This document shows positions 7,339 through 15,647 of a stretch of 64,000 bases of DNA, piece after piece. The stretch spans positions 1 to 64,000 of the forward strand of contig CABXYU010000003.1 of the NCBI GenBank assembly GCA_902516625.1, written 5' to 3'. The translations under genes and the position numbers were made by a program. Each line of letters begins with the position of its first letter. Position 1 is the stretch's first letter. Source of the DNA: an uncultured Pelagibacteraceae bacterium. Its GTDB lineage: Bacteria > Pseudomonadota > Alphaproteobacteria > Pelagibacterales > Pelagibacteraceae. The notes beneath the pieces were generated by a model. That model worked only from the letters and a program-made list of their open reading frames with translations. It was not told the DNA's origin and searched no databases.

Positions 7339-8130
7339 TTAAGAGGTTTCTCGTCTTAGTTGTTCAATTTTAATCTTTTTTTGCAGACTCTTGTTTTGAT
7401 CATACAAAAGATTAAATTTGATTTTTTGATTAGTTTTAATAGTTATACTTTTTGCATTTCTTACTTCAATATTATCAGCAACAGAACTAATAGGTCTTTT
7501 TTTTGGGTTTAAATTTTTTATTACTATTTTTGCTCTATCACTTACTATTTTTCCTTTCCATCGTCTTGGTCTGAACGGACTTATTGGGGATATTGATAAT
7601 TTTTTAGAATTTAAACTTAATATTGGACCATGAACAGATAAGTTGTAAGCAGTACTTCCTGCTGGTGTAGATACAAGCACGCCATCTGAAACTAGTTCTT
7701 TAATAATTTTTTTTGATCCATGATTTATAGATAACGATGCTGCTTGTCTACTTTGTCTCAAAATCGAAACTTCATTAATAGCTATATGTTTTTTGTTTTG
7801 ATTTTTATTATTTCTGACATGCATCTCTAATGGAGAAATGCTTATTAATTTAGCTTTATTAAGATTTTTAATAATATTTTTTGATGAGAATTTATTCATT
7901 AAGAAACCATAATTACCAGAATTTATCCCATAAAAGGATTTTTTAGAGTTTTTATTTTTCTTAAGTGTTTGCAGCATAAAACCATCTCCACCAATAACTA
8001 TAACCAAATTTAATTTCTTTTTTAGATTTACATCTAGCTTTCTATTTAAAAGATTTTTAATCTTAATTGATTTAGTATTATTGTCTGATATAATTTGAAT
8101 TGTTTTTGATTTTAATATTTTTTTTTTCAT
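7339..8130 (-). CDS. nadK: NAD kinase
   Basis: A 263-residue cytoplasmic enzyme that phosphorylates NAD to NADP with ATP. The family motifs are present: GGDG at 47-50 (phosphate binding), an INE motif near 118-120, and TPAGSTAY at 155-162. The length matches bacterial NAD kinases of the short type. The ATG immediately follows the stop of the upstream dehydratase-like gene, so the two share a transcript with the GT17 gene even though their functions differ. Confidence 0.95.
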   Translation of the reverse strand: MKKKILKSKTIQIISDNNTKSIKIKNLLNRKLDVNLKKKLNLVIVIGGDGFMLQTLKKNKNSKKSFYGINSGNYGFLMNKFSSKNIIKNLNKAKLISISPLEMHVRNNKNQNKKHIAINEVSILRQSRQAASLSINHGSKKIIKELVSDGVLVSTPAGSTAYNLSVHGPILSLNSKKLSISPISPFRPRRWKGKIVSDRAKIVIKNLNPKKRPISSVADNIEVRNAKSITIKTNQKIKFNLLYDQNKSLQKKIKIEQLRRETS

Positions 8131-8892
8131 TTACATCAAACTTAGTATAGCTCTTAAATGTGGACCTACAATTGGACCATGCTTAATTAGTTTATTTATT
8201 TCCCAAAGTGTAAGCCATTTATATCTTTTGCTTGGAACGGTTGGCTTACCCTTGTACTCAATAATCCAATGTAAATTCCTTTTTTTAAATAATCTTCCAC
8301 CATCTTCTGTTACCCACATTTTTCGGATTGTTTTGAAATTTTTTTTAAAAAATTTGTTTAATACCTCGTTTCTTTCACCATGGTGAACTCTATCAAGGTT
8401 TGAATAAGTGCCCTGTAAAGAAGGACTTAATTGAATATTGTTGTAGTTTCCTGGCTCAAACTTTGCATCAATTAAGTAATGAGGTATTTTTTTTATTTTA
8501 CATCTAACTAGCCCTATTACACCTCCTTTGTATCCTACTTGAGTTAAGAATGGTTGGTCCCAGCTAGAAATTTCTCTTTTAGAATTACCAACTCTTTTAC
8601 CTTCAACAATAAAAAATTTCTTACTATTGTGAGTGATTATTCCTTTTTTTTTATTATATTGCCATTTATATAATTTTTCTAAATGAACATTGGTAACTTT
8701 ACTCTTGTCAGTTTTTCTCACAAGCTCGTACCAATTAAGTATTTTTTTTATATTTGTATTTTTCCAATTATATAATCTTTCAACAGTAGTTTCATAAAGA
8801 ATTTTATCTTTATGTTTATAAATCTTTTTATCTTTTAAATAATTAATGTAATCTTTGAGCATTAATTCATAGTTTTTTATTTTAATTTGCAT
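8131..8892 (-). CDS. single-module NDP-hexose 2,3-dehydratase-like protein
   Basis: A 253-residue protein matching one module of the NDP-hexose 2,3-dehydratase family (EvaA/TylX3 type). It carries the WDQPFL motif, a GVIGLVRC strand, KFEPGN, and LSPSLQGTYSN (the usual LAPTVQAT block). At the C terminus are TEDGGRLF and WLTLWEINKLI. Known enzymes are about twice this long, with two tandem modules, and remove water from C2-C3 of a keto sugar on the way to 2-deoxysugars. This one is half size. The ATG at 8892, five bases after the upstream stop, is preferred to the TTG upstream. It may act as a homodimer. Confidence 0.75.
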   Translation of the reverse strand: MQIKIKNYELMLKDYINYLKDKKIYKHKDKILYETTVERLYNWKNTNIKKILNWYELVRKTDKSKVTNVHLEKLYKWQYNKKKGIITHNSKKFFIVEGKRVGNSKREISSWDQPFLTQVGYKGGVIGLVRCKIKKIPHYLIDAKFEPGNYNNIQLSPSLQGTYSNLDRVHHGERNEVLNKFFKKNFKTIRKMWVTEDGGRLFKKRNLHWIIEYKGKPTVPSKRYKWLTLWEINKLIKHGPIVGPHLRAILSLM

Positions 8893-8897
8893 TAAGA

Positions 8898-9779
8898 TTA
8901 TTTTTCTAACCAAGCATTATATTTTTTTAAATTATTAATAACATACTTTGGTAATTCGTTGTCAGATAATCTTGAAAGATCTACACCAGGATCATCTGGT
9001 TTTCTATTATGTGCGAAGATAACTTTTTTCTCAGTTATCATAGTCTTTATATCTTTTAATCCTATTCCGCTGTCCTCTACTTCGTTGTGATGACCGAAGT
9101 TAAGCATTTTATCTTCAATGTCTTCTGGTGTCTTGAGGTTAGAAAAATGCCACCCTCCGTCTTCTATAATTCTTATATTCGTGTATTTTGTTTTAGAAAA
9201 AAAAGTATCTATTCGCCAAAATGGATATTTTTTAGGTTTTACATATTTAAGCCATGTTGGGCTTAGTAAATTTTTTATTTTACAAGCTCTTGTTCCAAAC
9301 CATGGGTGTAAATCATAATAAAGATTAAACTTAAAATAACATAATTTTAGTTTTGCAATTAACAAATCATTCTTAATTCCTTTAAAATTAAAATTTTCAT
9401 ACTTTGGAATTTCATCGCTGTCATTCAAACTAAAAATATCATCAGGATTTGCGTCTTTTAAGCATTCAATTGCTGTATCATACGATTGTTCTATTCTTTT
9501 AAGACTATTTAATCTTTTCTGATTACTTTGATTTATAGCAGTATCAGTTGAGTCAATTTTTATGATACCTTCTGGTTCATTTTCAATTACTTTATATATA
9601 ATCTTATCTTTAAAGTTTTGATAACTGTCTATGTCAAAATTAAGATTTTTTTTCTTTCCGCTGTGCGAATGTTTTGCTTCTATTACAATGAATTTATCAA
9701 CATAATTATTGAGAACATTCAGCCTCAAATCAAAAAGCATTGGCTCATTATAATAAGTTATGCAATCATAAATTTTCAT
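8898..9779 (-). CDS. glycosyltransferase family 17 protein
   Basis: A 293-residue protein resembling beta-1,4-N-acetylglucosaminyltransferase family 17. The N terminus MKIYDCITYYNE and the following FDLRLNVL are typical, as is a putative donor/metal site DSDE at 120-123. No signal peptide or membrane helix is seen, so it is probably cytoplasmic. The ATG at 9779 is chosen because any upstream extension would run into tRNA-Leu. It lies ahead of the dehydratase-like gene, which suggests a shared role in making a surface sugar. The acceptor is unknown. Confidence 0.82.
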   Translation of the reverse strand: MKIYDCITYYNEPMLFDLRLNVLNNYVDKFIVIEAKHSHSGKKKNLNFDIDSYQNFKDKIIYKVIENEPEGIIKIDSTDTAINQSNQKRLNSLKRIEQSYDTAIECLKDANPDDIFSLNDSDEIPKYENFNFKGIKNDLLIAKLKLCYFKFNLYYDLHPWFGTRACKIKNLLSPTWLKYVKPKKYPFWRIDTFFSKTKYTNIRIIEDGGWHFSNLKTPEDIEDKMLNFGHHNEVEDSGIGLKDIKTMITEKKVIFAHNRKPDDPGVDLSRLSDNELPKYVINNLKKYNAWLEK

Positions 9780-9784
9780 TTTAA

Positions 9785-9870
9785 TGGTGCCCTCGGCCAG
9801 ACTCGAACTGGCACTCCGCAAGCGGCAAGGATTTTAAGTCCTTTGTGTCTACCAATTTCACCACGAGGGC
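9785..9870 (-). tRNA. tRNA-Leu (anticodon TAA)
   Basis: An 86-nt class II tRNA on the minus strand with encoded CCA. The acceptor GCCCTCG pairs with CGAGGGC, the anticodon stem AAGGA/TCCTT encloses CTTAAAA (anticodon TAA), there is a long variable arm, and the T arm is CCAGTTCGAGTCTGG. It lies five bases upstream of the GT17 start. Confidence 0.97.
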
Positions 9871-9937
9871 ATTAATGAATTTCATGAGTGTTTATGCTAA
9901 TATTTATAATTGAACAAGGTCAATAAGTAAATTTTTT

Positions 9938-11254
9938 TTATTTAATGGCGCTTAAAGCTATTTTATGCCAGTTGTAATTCATGTGAATTGCATTGATTGA
10001 AATTATTTTTGAATTATCCATATCAATTAGAATTGATTGCCCATAAGCACCATCTAGTGCAAAAATTTTTCTATCTTTAAATCCAGCAAAATCAAAATGG
10101 AATTGGCCTCCATAACTTTTTCCAAAAGTGTATGCTACAGTTTTAGGATATTCTTTTCTTTTTTTAGGAATTCTTCTTTCATAAATTTCTTTAAAATACT
10201 TACCTACACATGTATCTTTTTTCCATTCAGTCAACATTGATTTTGCTACTCTTAAAAAATCATATCTATTTAATTCCATTGAATATCTCAGCGCACCATC
10301 CTTATCATTAACTGTATATTTGTACTTTATACCATCTTTTCTTCCTTGGGTTGTTCGATCACTAATCTTTAAAAAATATATACTATCTTCGATTTTTGCT
10401 TTTTCTTTAAAAACTTTGTCCGTAATTTTTTGAAAATCACCATTAGACTTAAACCACACATAATTAATAATTATGTTTGTAACAATATTACCATAGTTAT
10501 ACTTTTTTTGACCTGGTTTAGATCCTTCAAAATGCCCTTCCATATGATATTTCAACGAATTTACATTTGGATTTTTTGGTTTTGTATTGACTAAATCATT
10601 TTTTGAATATTTCTGGTCACCCGCAGCCATATTAAGAAGATCAATTAACTTTGCATCTTCATACAAAGTATTTTTAATTAAAGGCCAGTCATTCAATTTT
10701 ACATCAACGTTTTCGATATAACCATCACAGATAGCTTGACCAACTACATAAGATGTAAAACTTTTACCAACAGAGGCCGTGGTCCATTTTGTGTCATTAT
10801 CAAATAACAAACCCAACCTGTTATCAGGAGATTTTTTATCAATTACAATCTCGTCATTTTCAAATAGCAAATAGCTTAATAATCCAGTTTTTTGCATTTC
10901 TTTATCGATATCTTTAATTAATTTTTTTCTATCTTCTTTTAAATTTATTTTGAATTTATATGGCTTACTTGCACCATTAATTATATGTTTATCCCAGTTA
11001 TCGTGCTGTTTGTTAAAGTGAAACACTTGGTAATGCAATCTTTCCAAACTTTGATTGGAACCCCATTTAAACCTTTCTCCAAGTTTGCCTTTATCATAAT
11101 CATCAAATAACCATCTTTTTAGTTTTTTTTCTTTATCTAGAAATTGAGTCTGATTGTTATCAATTAACCATTTATAGTAATCAATTAAATATTCTGCGTT
11201 TGATTTATTTACTAACAAAAGGCTAATAAAAAAAATTAATAAAAGTTTTTTCAT
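9938..11254 (-). CDS. secreted serine hydrolase, class C beta-lactamase fold
   Basis: A 438-residue protein with a signal peptide (about residues 1-20, ending SNA). The catalytic SxxK tetrad is S161-V-G-K164 and the second motif YxN is Y254-G-N256. This is the layout of the beta-lactamase/penicillin-binding-like hydrolases that include 6-aminohexanoate-dimer hydrolase and esterases. It would act in the periplasm or envelope on an amide or ester. A true beta-lactamase role is unlikely in a streamlined marine bacterium, and the substrate cannot be deduced. It stands alone, with tRNA-Leu downstream and a DUF1330 gene upstream. Confidence 0.85.
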   Translation of the reverse strand: MKKLLLIFFISLLLVNKSNAEYLIDYYKWLIDNNQTQFLDKEKKLKRWLFDDYDKGKLGERFKWGSNQSLERLHYQVFHFNKQHDNWDKHIINGASKPYKFKINLKEDRKKLIKDIDKEMQKTGLLSYLLFENDEIVIDKKSPDNRLGLLFDNDTKWTTASVGKSFTSYVVGQAICDGYIENVDVKLNDWPLIKNTLYEDAKLIDLLNMAAGDQKYSKNDLVNTKPKNPNVNSLKYHMEGHFEGSKPGQKKYNYGNIVTNIIINYVWFKSNGDFQKITDKVFKEKAKIEDSIYFLKISDRTTQGRKDGIKYKYTVNDKDGALRYSMELNRYDFLRVAKSMLTEWKKDTCVGKYFKEIYERRIPKKRKEYPKTVAYTFGKSYGGQFHFDFAGFKDRKIFALDGAYGQSILIDMDNSKIISINAIHMNYNWHKIALSAIK

Positions 11255-11314
11255 TTAATACAATTAGGGTTAACACCAATTTGATAATCAATCCCTTTTT
11301 TAATTAACTGAGTT

Positions 11315-11602
11315 TTAATTCCCCTCAACTAAAACTAGATGAGCTTTGGCCGCTAATTCTCTAACCGCTTTAGCCGCTTGATATTTTTCTGACTCATAGA
11401 ATTTACGAGCAGCATCAATGCTTTCAAATTCAATTAATACAACAGTACCTAAATTTTCACCCTCTCTTACATCAGGACTGGGTTCACGAACAAGAACTTT
11501 GCCACCATGCTCTCCTATAGTTGGTCCAGACATTTGTTTAAACTTTTCCATACCTTCTTTATCGTGTTCTTTAAGATGTGCTATCAAATATCCTTTGCTC
11601 AT
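11315..11602 (-). CDS. DUF1330 family protein
   Basis: A 95-residue dimeric alpha/beta-barrel type (ferredoxin-like) protein. It begins MSKGYLIAHLKEHD and has the conserved block LIEFESIDAARKFYESEKY (68-86), typical of DUF1330. The family function is unknown, and related folds act as monooxygenases or small-molecule binders. It has a good ribosome-binding site (GGGAG, 6 bases before the ATG) and higher G+C than its neighbours by eye, which may mean high expression. It is monocistronic or the first gene upstream of the serine hydrolase. Confidence 0.85.
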   Translation of the reverse strand: MSKGYLIAHLKEHDKEGMEKFKQMSGPTIGEHGGKVLVREPSPDVREGENLGTVVLIEFESIDAARKFYESEKYQAAKAVRELAAKAHLVLVEGN

Positions 11603-11663
11603 AATTTTCTCCCTTATGTTTTAATGTAATAAATCCTGAACCTTCAAGACCTCTGGCCTGCTT

Positions 11664-12227
11664 CTAGTTCAAAGATTTTCGTAAAAATATTGCTTTATCT
11701 ATTTTTGCAAATAAAGCTTGGTAAATTTCAGGCGAAGTAGTTGTTAAATCATCTGCTTTCGAACTGTCTTTAGCTTTAGTAAAAAAACCAATTTTTTTTG
11801 TTTCAGCAGTAATATTAATTCTAACAAATGTTTTTTTATCAGAAACTTTTTCTACTGCACACGAAACATACCATTTTTTCTCTTTCTTTTTTTGAAAAGC
11901 TCCAAAAAAAGGTATTACATAACTTCCCAATGTAGCAACTGCATCGCTCATATTTTCTGATGCTTCAGGTGTACCATCAGCAGAAACAATACCTGAATCT
12001 TTGTCCGTATGTGTAATTTTAAATCGATTATCTTGTAAGACTGAGACTACTGATCGGTAAACTTGGTCATATGTTGCTGAGTAAGTTCTTGTTTGTATTT
12101 GTTGAATATCTAATGAAGATTTATTTTGAGTATTATTATCAACTGCAAAAGATGAATTTAATAAAAAAATATTTAACAAACAAATTGTAAGAATTGTTGA
12201 TAAATTTATTTTAAAACGAGCTAGCAT
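11664..12227 (-). CDS. exported hypothetical protein
   Basis: A 187-residue protein from the ATG at 12227 (a TTG start lies three codons upstream). A hydrophobic signal segment ends near SFA. The mature domain begins with a repeated-strand pattern around TRTYSATYDQVYRSVVSVLQ and FKITHTDKDSGIVSADG. This style of sequence is found in periplasmic proteins or lipoproteins of the DUF4136/YajG-like type, but I cannot name the family. The start overlaps the BamE-like lipoprotein gene by 17 bases, so the two are co-expressed and likely act together in the cell envelope. Confidence 0.8.
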   Translation of the reverse strand: MLARFKINLSTILTICLLNIFLLNSSFAVDNNTQNKSSLDIQQIQTRTYSATYDQVYRSVVSVLQDNRFKITHTDKDSGIVSADGTPEASENMSDAVATLGSYVIPFFGAFQKKKEKKWYVSCAVEKVSDKKTFVRINITAETKKIGFFTKAKDSSKADDLTTTSPEIYQALFAKIDKAIFLRKSLN

Positions 12228-12633
12228 TATATTCAAATGTTTCTAATTTTTTTTCGACAAATTTCAAAACAACAGTCAATGTTTTTTGAGTTGATGAAGA
12301 GCTTGAATTATTTGAGGAAGATCCTGCTGTTGCTCCTACTCCTAGTTTACTTCCGACTGCCCCGCCTAATAAATTAAAACCTTTTTTTTTGCTACTAGAA
12401 CTTACTTCTGTACTTAATTTATCATATACCCATGTCTCAAGTCCTTCTCCATCTGTTGTAACCATATTCGGAGAACCTAAGGCCAATACAATTTCTCCCT
12501 GGCTCATTCCTTTTTTGAGAGTTTGCTGAACTTTTCCTAATGTAAGTTTGTTAGGATTTTCTGGAGCATAATTAACTTCTTTTTCACAATGACTTAAGAA
12601 TAAAATTAAAAATATAGGAATTAAAATTTTCAT
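12211..12633 (-). CDS. SmpA/OmlA (BamE-like) lipoprotein
   Basis: A 140-residue lipoprotein: the signal peptide ends in the lipobox LSHC (acylated Cys at about 16). The following domain has the BamE-type pattern KVQQTLKKGMSQGEIVLALGSPN, then TWVYD. A glycine/serine-rich linker (about 85-115) and a strand LTVVLKFVEKKLETFEY complete it. BamE-like domains bind outer-membrane assembly factors or phospholipid, but many stand-alone SmpA/OmlA proteins have other partners. The Gly/Ser insert is unusual for true BamE, so I would not call it bamE. It is coupled to the exported protein downstream. Confidence 0.75.
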   Translation of the reverse strand: MKILIPIFLILFLSHCEKEVNYAPENPNKLTLGKVQQTLKKGMSQGEIVLALGSPNMVTTDGEGLETWVYDKLSTEVSSSSKKKGFNLLGGAVGSKLGVGATAGSSSNNSSSSSTQKTLTVVLKFVEKKLETFEYNASSF

Positions 12634-12687
12634 AATAGATACTTAGATTAATATATCTATTGGACGATTGGCAAGTAATATTTTTCG

Positions 12688-13008
12688 CTAAAATAAAGTT
12701 TTTTTTACCACCTTACAGTTATAGCTACCGTAAGATCCTGCAATTCTATCTAATGTGTCAGGTTTAAAATTTCGTGGCTCGCTTATTTCTTTCATTGTCT
12801 GGCTTTTCCAGAATGTAACAAATTCTTTAGTCCATTTAACAACTTCTCTTTCAATCCCATCAAGAATAAGAATTTTTTTTTCATCATTAATTATAAAACT
12901 AGTTTTAAATTTGGTATTACTTTCACAAGAAAGATACACATCTTTTGCATTAATTTGAGTTATTGAAAAAAAAAATAAAATGATTGATAGCCTAATAAGT
13001 TTAATCAT
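12688..13008 (-). CDS. small exported hypothetical protein
   Basis: A 106-residue protein with an N-terminal signal peptide (about 1-21, ending INA) and a beta-rich mature domain containing two cysteines (one in LSCES, one in YNCKV) that could form a disulfide in the periplasm. I do not recognise the family. Its ATG overlaps the TGA of the cyclotransferase-like gene (ATGA). Confidence 0.72.
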   Translation of the reverse strand: MIKLIRLSIILFFFSITQINAKDVYLSCESNTKFKTSFIINDEKKILILDGIEREVVKWTKEFVTFWKSQTMKEISEPRNFKPDTLDRIAGSYGSYNCKVVKKTLF

Positions 13009-13409
13009 TTAGCCAACAAAGCTTTTTTAAGATATTTTTTATCAAGATTACAATCTTTATATCCACGTTTTACTACGTTTAAATATCTTTCTGTTGGAAA
13101 TTTAAATGATGACTTTTTTACCATTGTGTACGTCATTACTTTTTTTCCATAATACAAAAAATAATATTTTTTATATAAAATTGGATAATCTTCGTAAACA
13201 TCAAGTTTTTTCTGATCACTTTTTGATATTTCAAATAAACCACCAGGAACAATTGAGTTTTTTTTGGGTTCTATATCAGCTGCTCTGTACTTGCTTCTAA
13301 AAGTTAATCTAAAATCTTTTAAATTAATTTTTTTGATAAAAATACTGTCTTTACATCTTCGTTTCATTTGAAAGTGATGAAGATTACTTCCATAAGCAAA
13401 ATAAAGCAT
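13005..13409 (-). CDS. gamma-glutamylcyclotransferase-like (AIG2) protein
   Basis: A 134-residue protein of the cyclotransferase fold. It has the substrate-loop motif YGSN at 6-9 immediately after the first strand and the presumed catalytic acid E73 in DVYEDYP. Family members cyclise gamma-glutamyl or gamma-glutamylamine compounds to 5-oxoproline; the exact substrate is not predictable. It lies directly after the CinA-like gene (adjacent stop and start) and overlaps the next gene by four bases. Confidence 0.82.
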   Translation of the reverse strand: MLYFAYGSNLHHFQMKRRCKDSIFIKKINLKDFRLTFRSKYRAADIEPKKNSIVPGGLFEISKSDQKKLDVYEDYPILYKKYYFLYYGKKVMTYTMVKKSSFKFPTERYLNVVKRGYKDCNLDKKYLKKALLAK

Positions 13410-14159
13410 TTACCTATCTACTATTTCAATTTTTTTTTCTTTTATGAATTCCAAAATCTGTGAATTACAATTATCAATTTCAGATTGTTTCTCAGAACGT
13501 AAGACTATAGATACGCCTAATTTTCCAGCATGGAAAAAAGGGTAACTTCCTATCTCGACATCTTTGTTTTGATTTTGAACTTTTGTTAAAGAATTAGCAA
13601 TTTCACTTTCAACTGTTCTTAAACTAATGGTGTGACTTAAAATTGGTTCACCGCCAACTATCTTATTTTTTAGACCACCTAACATCGATTTCATAATTGA
13701 AGGAACACCGGGTAAGCAAAATACATTTTCGACACTAAACCCTGGGGCACCACTTGTTGGATTTAAAATCAATTCTGCATTTTCTGGCATCCATACCATT
13801 CTTTGACGACCCTCGTTAAATTCGCCTGGTTGGTAATAAGCTTCTAAAATTTTAAATGCTTCTTCATGTAATTCGTACTTTATGCCAAAAGCTTTTGAAA
13901 CTGATTGGGCTGTTATATCATCATGTGTTGGCCCTATACCGCCAGTTGTAAAAACATAATTATTTTCTTTTCTTAATAAATTAAGTGTTACAATTATTTT
14001 TTTTTCATCATCTGGAATGACTCTTACTTCATTAACTTTTACACCAATTGAATTTAACCAAATTGCTATTGTGCTTGTATTTGTATCTTGAGTTCTACCA
14101 GATAAAATTTCATTACCAATTATAAGTATTGCGGCATTTACTTTTGTGTTTTTGGACAT
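13410..14159 (-). CDS. CinA N-terminal-type molybdopterin-binding domain protein
   Basis: A 249-residue protein with the MoCF-type fold: GNEILSG at 15-21 and TTGGIGPTHDD at 71-81. It corresponds to the N-terminal COG1058 part of CinA; the nicotinamide-nucleotide amidase domain is absent. COG1058 proteins are reported as ADP-ribose/NMN pyrophosphatases, and some remain only annotated as competence/damage-inducible. It is divergent from sfsA with only 20 bp between the two starts. Confidence 0.88.
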   Translation of the reverse strand: MSKNTKVNAAILIIGNEILSGRTQDTNTSTIAIWLNSIGVKVNEVRVIPDDEKKIIVTLNLLRKENNYVFTTGGIGPTHDDITAQSVSKAFGIKYELHEEAFKILEAYYQPGEFNEGRQRMVWMPENAELILNPTSGAPGFSVENVFCLPGVPSIMKSMLGGLKNKIVGGEPILSHTISLRTVESEIANSLTKVQNQNKDVEIGSYPFFHAGKLGVSIVLRSEKQSEIDNCNSQILEFIKEKKIEIVDR

Positions 14160-14179
14160 ATTGTATATATAATTTGAAT

Positions 14180-14878
14180 ATGGAATTTACCAAGTCTTTA
14201 TTAAAAGGCAAATTAATCAAAAGATATAAACGTTTTTTCGTAGATGTTAAATTAAATAACCGAATTGTAACTGCCCACTGTCCAAATACAGGATCCATGA
14301 AGGGTCTTCTTAAGGAGGGAAATGATGTTTACTTGCTAAAACATGATAATCCAAAAAGGAAGTTAAAGTATGGACTAGAAATTATAAAGGCAGAAAAAAA
14401 TTTAGTTGGGGTAAATACTCATATGGCTAACAAAATTGTTAAACATGGGCTTCATAGAAATTTAATAAAAGAGCTTAATAATTGTGAAAAAATTAAATCG
14501 GAGGTATTTTTTAATAAAGAAACAAGATTTGATTTCATGGTTGAAAAGAATGAACAAAAAAGTTTTGTTGAGGTAAAAAATGTTACCCTATTTAGAGATG
14601 AAAAAATTGCTGAGTTTCCTGATGCTATTACTTCTAGAGGCTCAAAACATTTAATTACCCTTATTGATGCCATAAAAAAAGGTTACAGTTCTTACTTAAT
14701 ATTTTTAGTTCAAATACAAAATATGGAGTATTTTAAAATAGCCAAAGATATAGATAATGATTATTATAAAAACTATACAAAAGCAAAAAAGGCTGGTGTC
14801 AATTTTTTAGCTTATAAGTGTAAGATAAGTCCAAAAGAAATTTTTATTGAAAAAAGATTAAAAATTATAAATGAATAA
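14180..14878 (+). CDS. sfsA: SfsA family protein
   Basis: A 232-residue protein matching SfsA throughout. It has the N-terminal OB-like part with RYKRFFVDV and CPNTGSM, then a nuclease-like C-terminal part with RFDFMVE, VEVKNVTL and FPDAITSRG. It was named for sugar-fermentation stimulation in E. coli; the fold suggests nucleic-acid binding and possibly cleavage. The ATG at 14180 is chosen because conservation begins there and an upstream extension would overlap the divergent gene. It overlaps map by eight bases. Confidence 0.93.
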   Translation: MEFTKSLLKGKLIKRYKRFFVDVKLNNRIVTAHCPNTGSMKGLLKEGNDVYLLKHDNPKRKLKYGLEIIKAEKNLVGVNTHMANKIVKHGLHRNLIKELNNCEKIKSEVFFNKETRFDFMVEKNEQKSFVEVKNVTLFRDEKIAEFPDAITSRGSKHLITLIDAIKKGYSSYLIFLVQIQNMEYFKIAKDIDNDYYKNYTKAKKAGVNFLAYKCKISPKEIFIEKRLKIINE

Positions 14879-15644
14879 CTACTCTGAAAAATTTGAAAAA
14901 ATGAGAATCGCAGGAAAACTTGCATCTCAAACTCTAGATATGTTAACTGAAAATATAAAGGAGGGTATCTCAACTGATTATATAGATAAACTTGGATTTG
15001 AATTCATAAGAGATAATGGTGGACACTCAGCTCCGCTATTTTATCGAGGCTTCAATAAATCACTATGCACTTCTCTTAACCATGTAGTTTGTCATGGAAT
15101 ACCATCTAAAGAAAGAATTTTAGAGGAAGGAGATGCTGTAAACGTTGATGTAACAGCCATCAAAGATAATCATTATGGTGATACAAGTAGAATGTTTTGT
15201 ATTGGAAAAACTTCAGTAAAATTAAATAATTTAATTAATACTACTTATGATTCTATGATGGAAGCAATTCAAATTTTAAAACCTGGAATCAAATTAGGAG
15301 ATATTGGATACACAATTCAATCTCATGTTGAAGAAAAAGGTTTTTCTGTTGTAAGAGATTTCTGTGGACACGGAATTGGAACAACTTTTCATGAGTCTCC
15401 CAATATATTACATTATGGAACAAAAAATACTGGTATGGAATTAAAGCCTGGAATGACTTTTACAATAGAGCCTATGATCAATGCAGGAAAATTTGGTGTA
15501 AAAGTACTTAATGATGGCTGGACAGCAGTTACAAAAGATAAATCTTTTTCAGCGCAATTTGAACATACAGTTGGAATTACTGAAAATGGTTATGAAATCT
15601 TTACAGAATCTGCTAAAGGATATCTTAAACCTCCATATTTTTAA
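14871..15644 (+). CDS. map: methionine aminopeptidase, type I
   Basis: A 257-residue cytoplasmic metallopeptidase that removes the initiator methionine. All five metal ligands are present (D93, D104, H167, E200, E231), as is the substrate-binding His (H75, in VCHG). The length matches type Ia enzymes. It starts inside the end of sfsA and is followed three bases later by purB, so it belongs to the long sfsA-to-grxD run. Confidence 0.97.
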   Translation: MNNYSEKFEKMRIAGKLASQTLDMLTENIKEGISTDYIDKLGFEFIRDNGGHSAPLFYRGFNKSLCTSLNHVVCHGIPSKERILEEGDAVNVDVTAIKDNHYGDTSRMFCIGKTSVKLNNLINTTYDSMMEAIQILKPGIKLGDIGYTIQSHVEEKGFSVVRDFCGHGIGTTFHESPNILHYGTKNTGMELKPGMTFTIEPMINAGKFGVKVLNDGWTAVTKDKSFSAQFEHTVGITENGYEIFTESAKGYLKPPYF

Positions 15645-15647
15645 TTA

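Noticed and set aside
9618..9875. A plus-strand protein across the GT17 start and tRNA-Leu
   Set aside because: It reads through the tRNA gene on the opposite strand and has no family resemblance or ribosome-binding site.
9938..11254. An antibiotic-resistance beta-lactamase
   Set aside because: The SxxK and YxN motifs occur throughout the wider serine-hydrolase family and nothing points to beta-lactam use.
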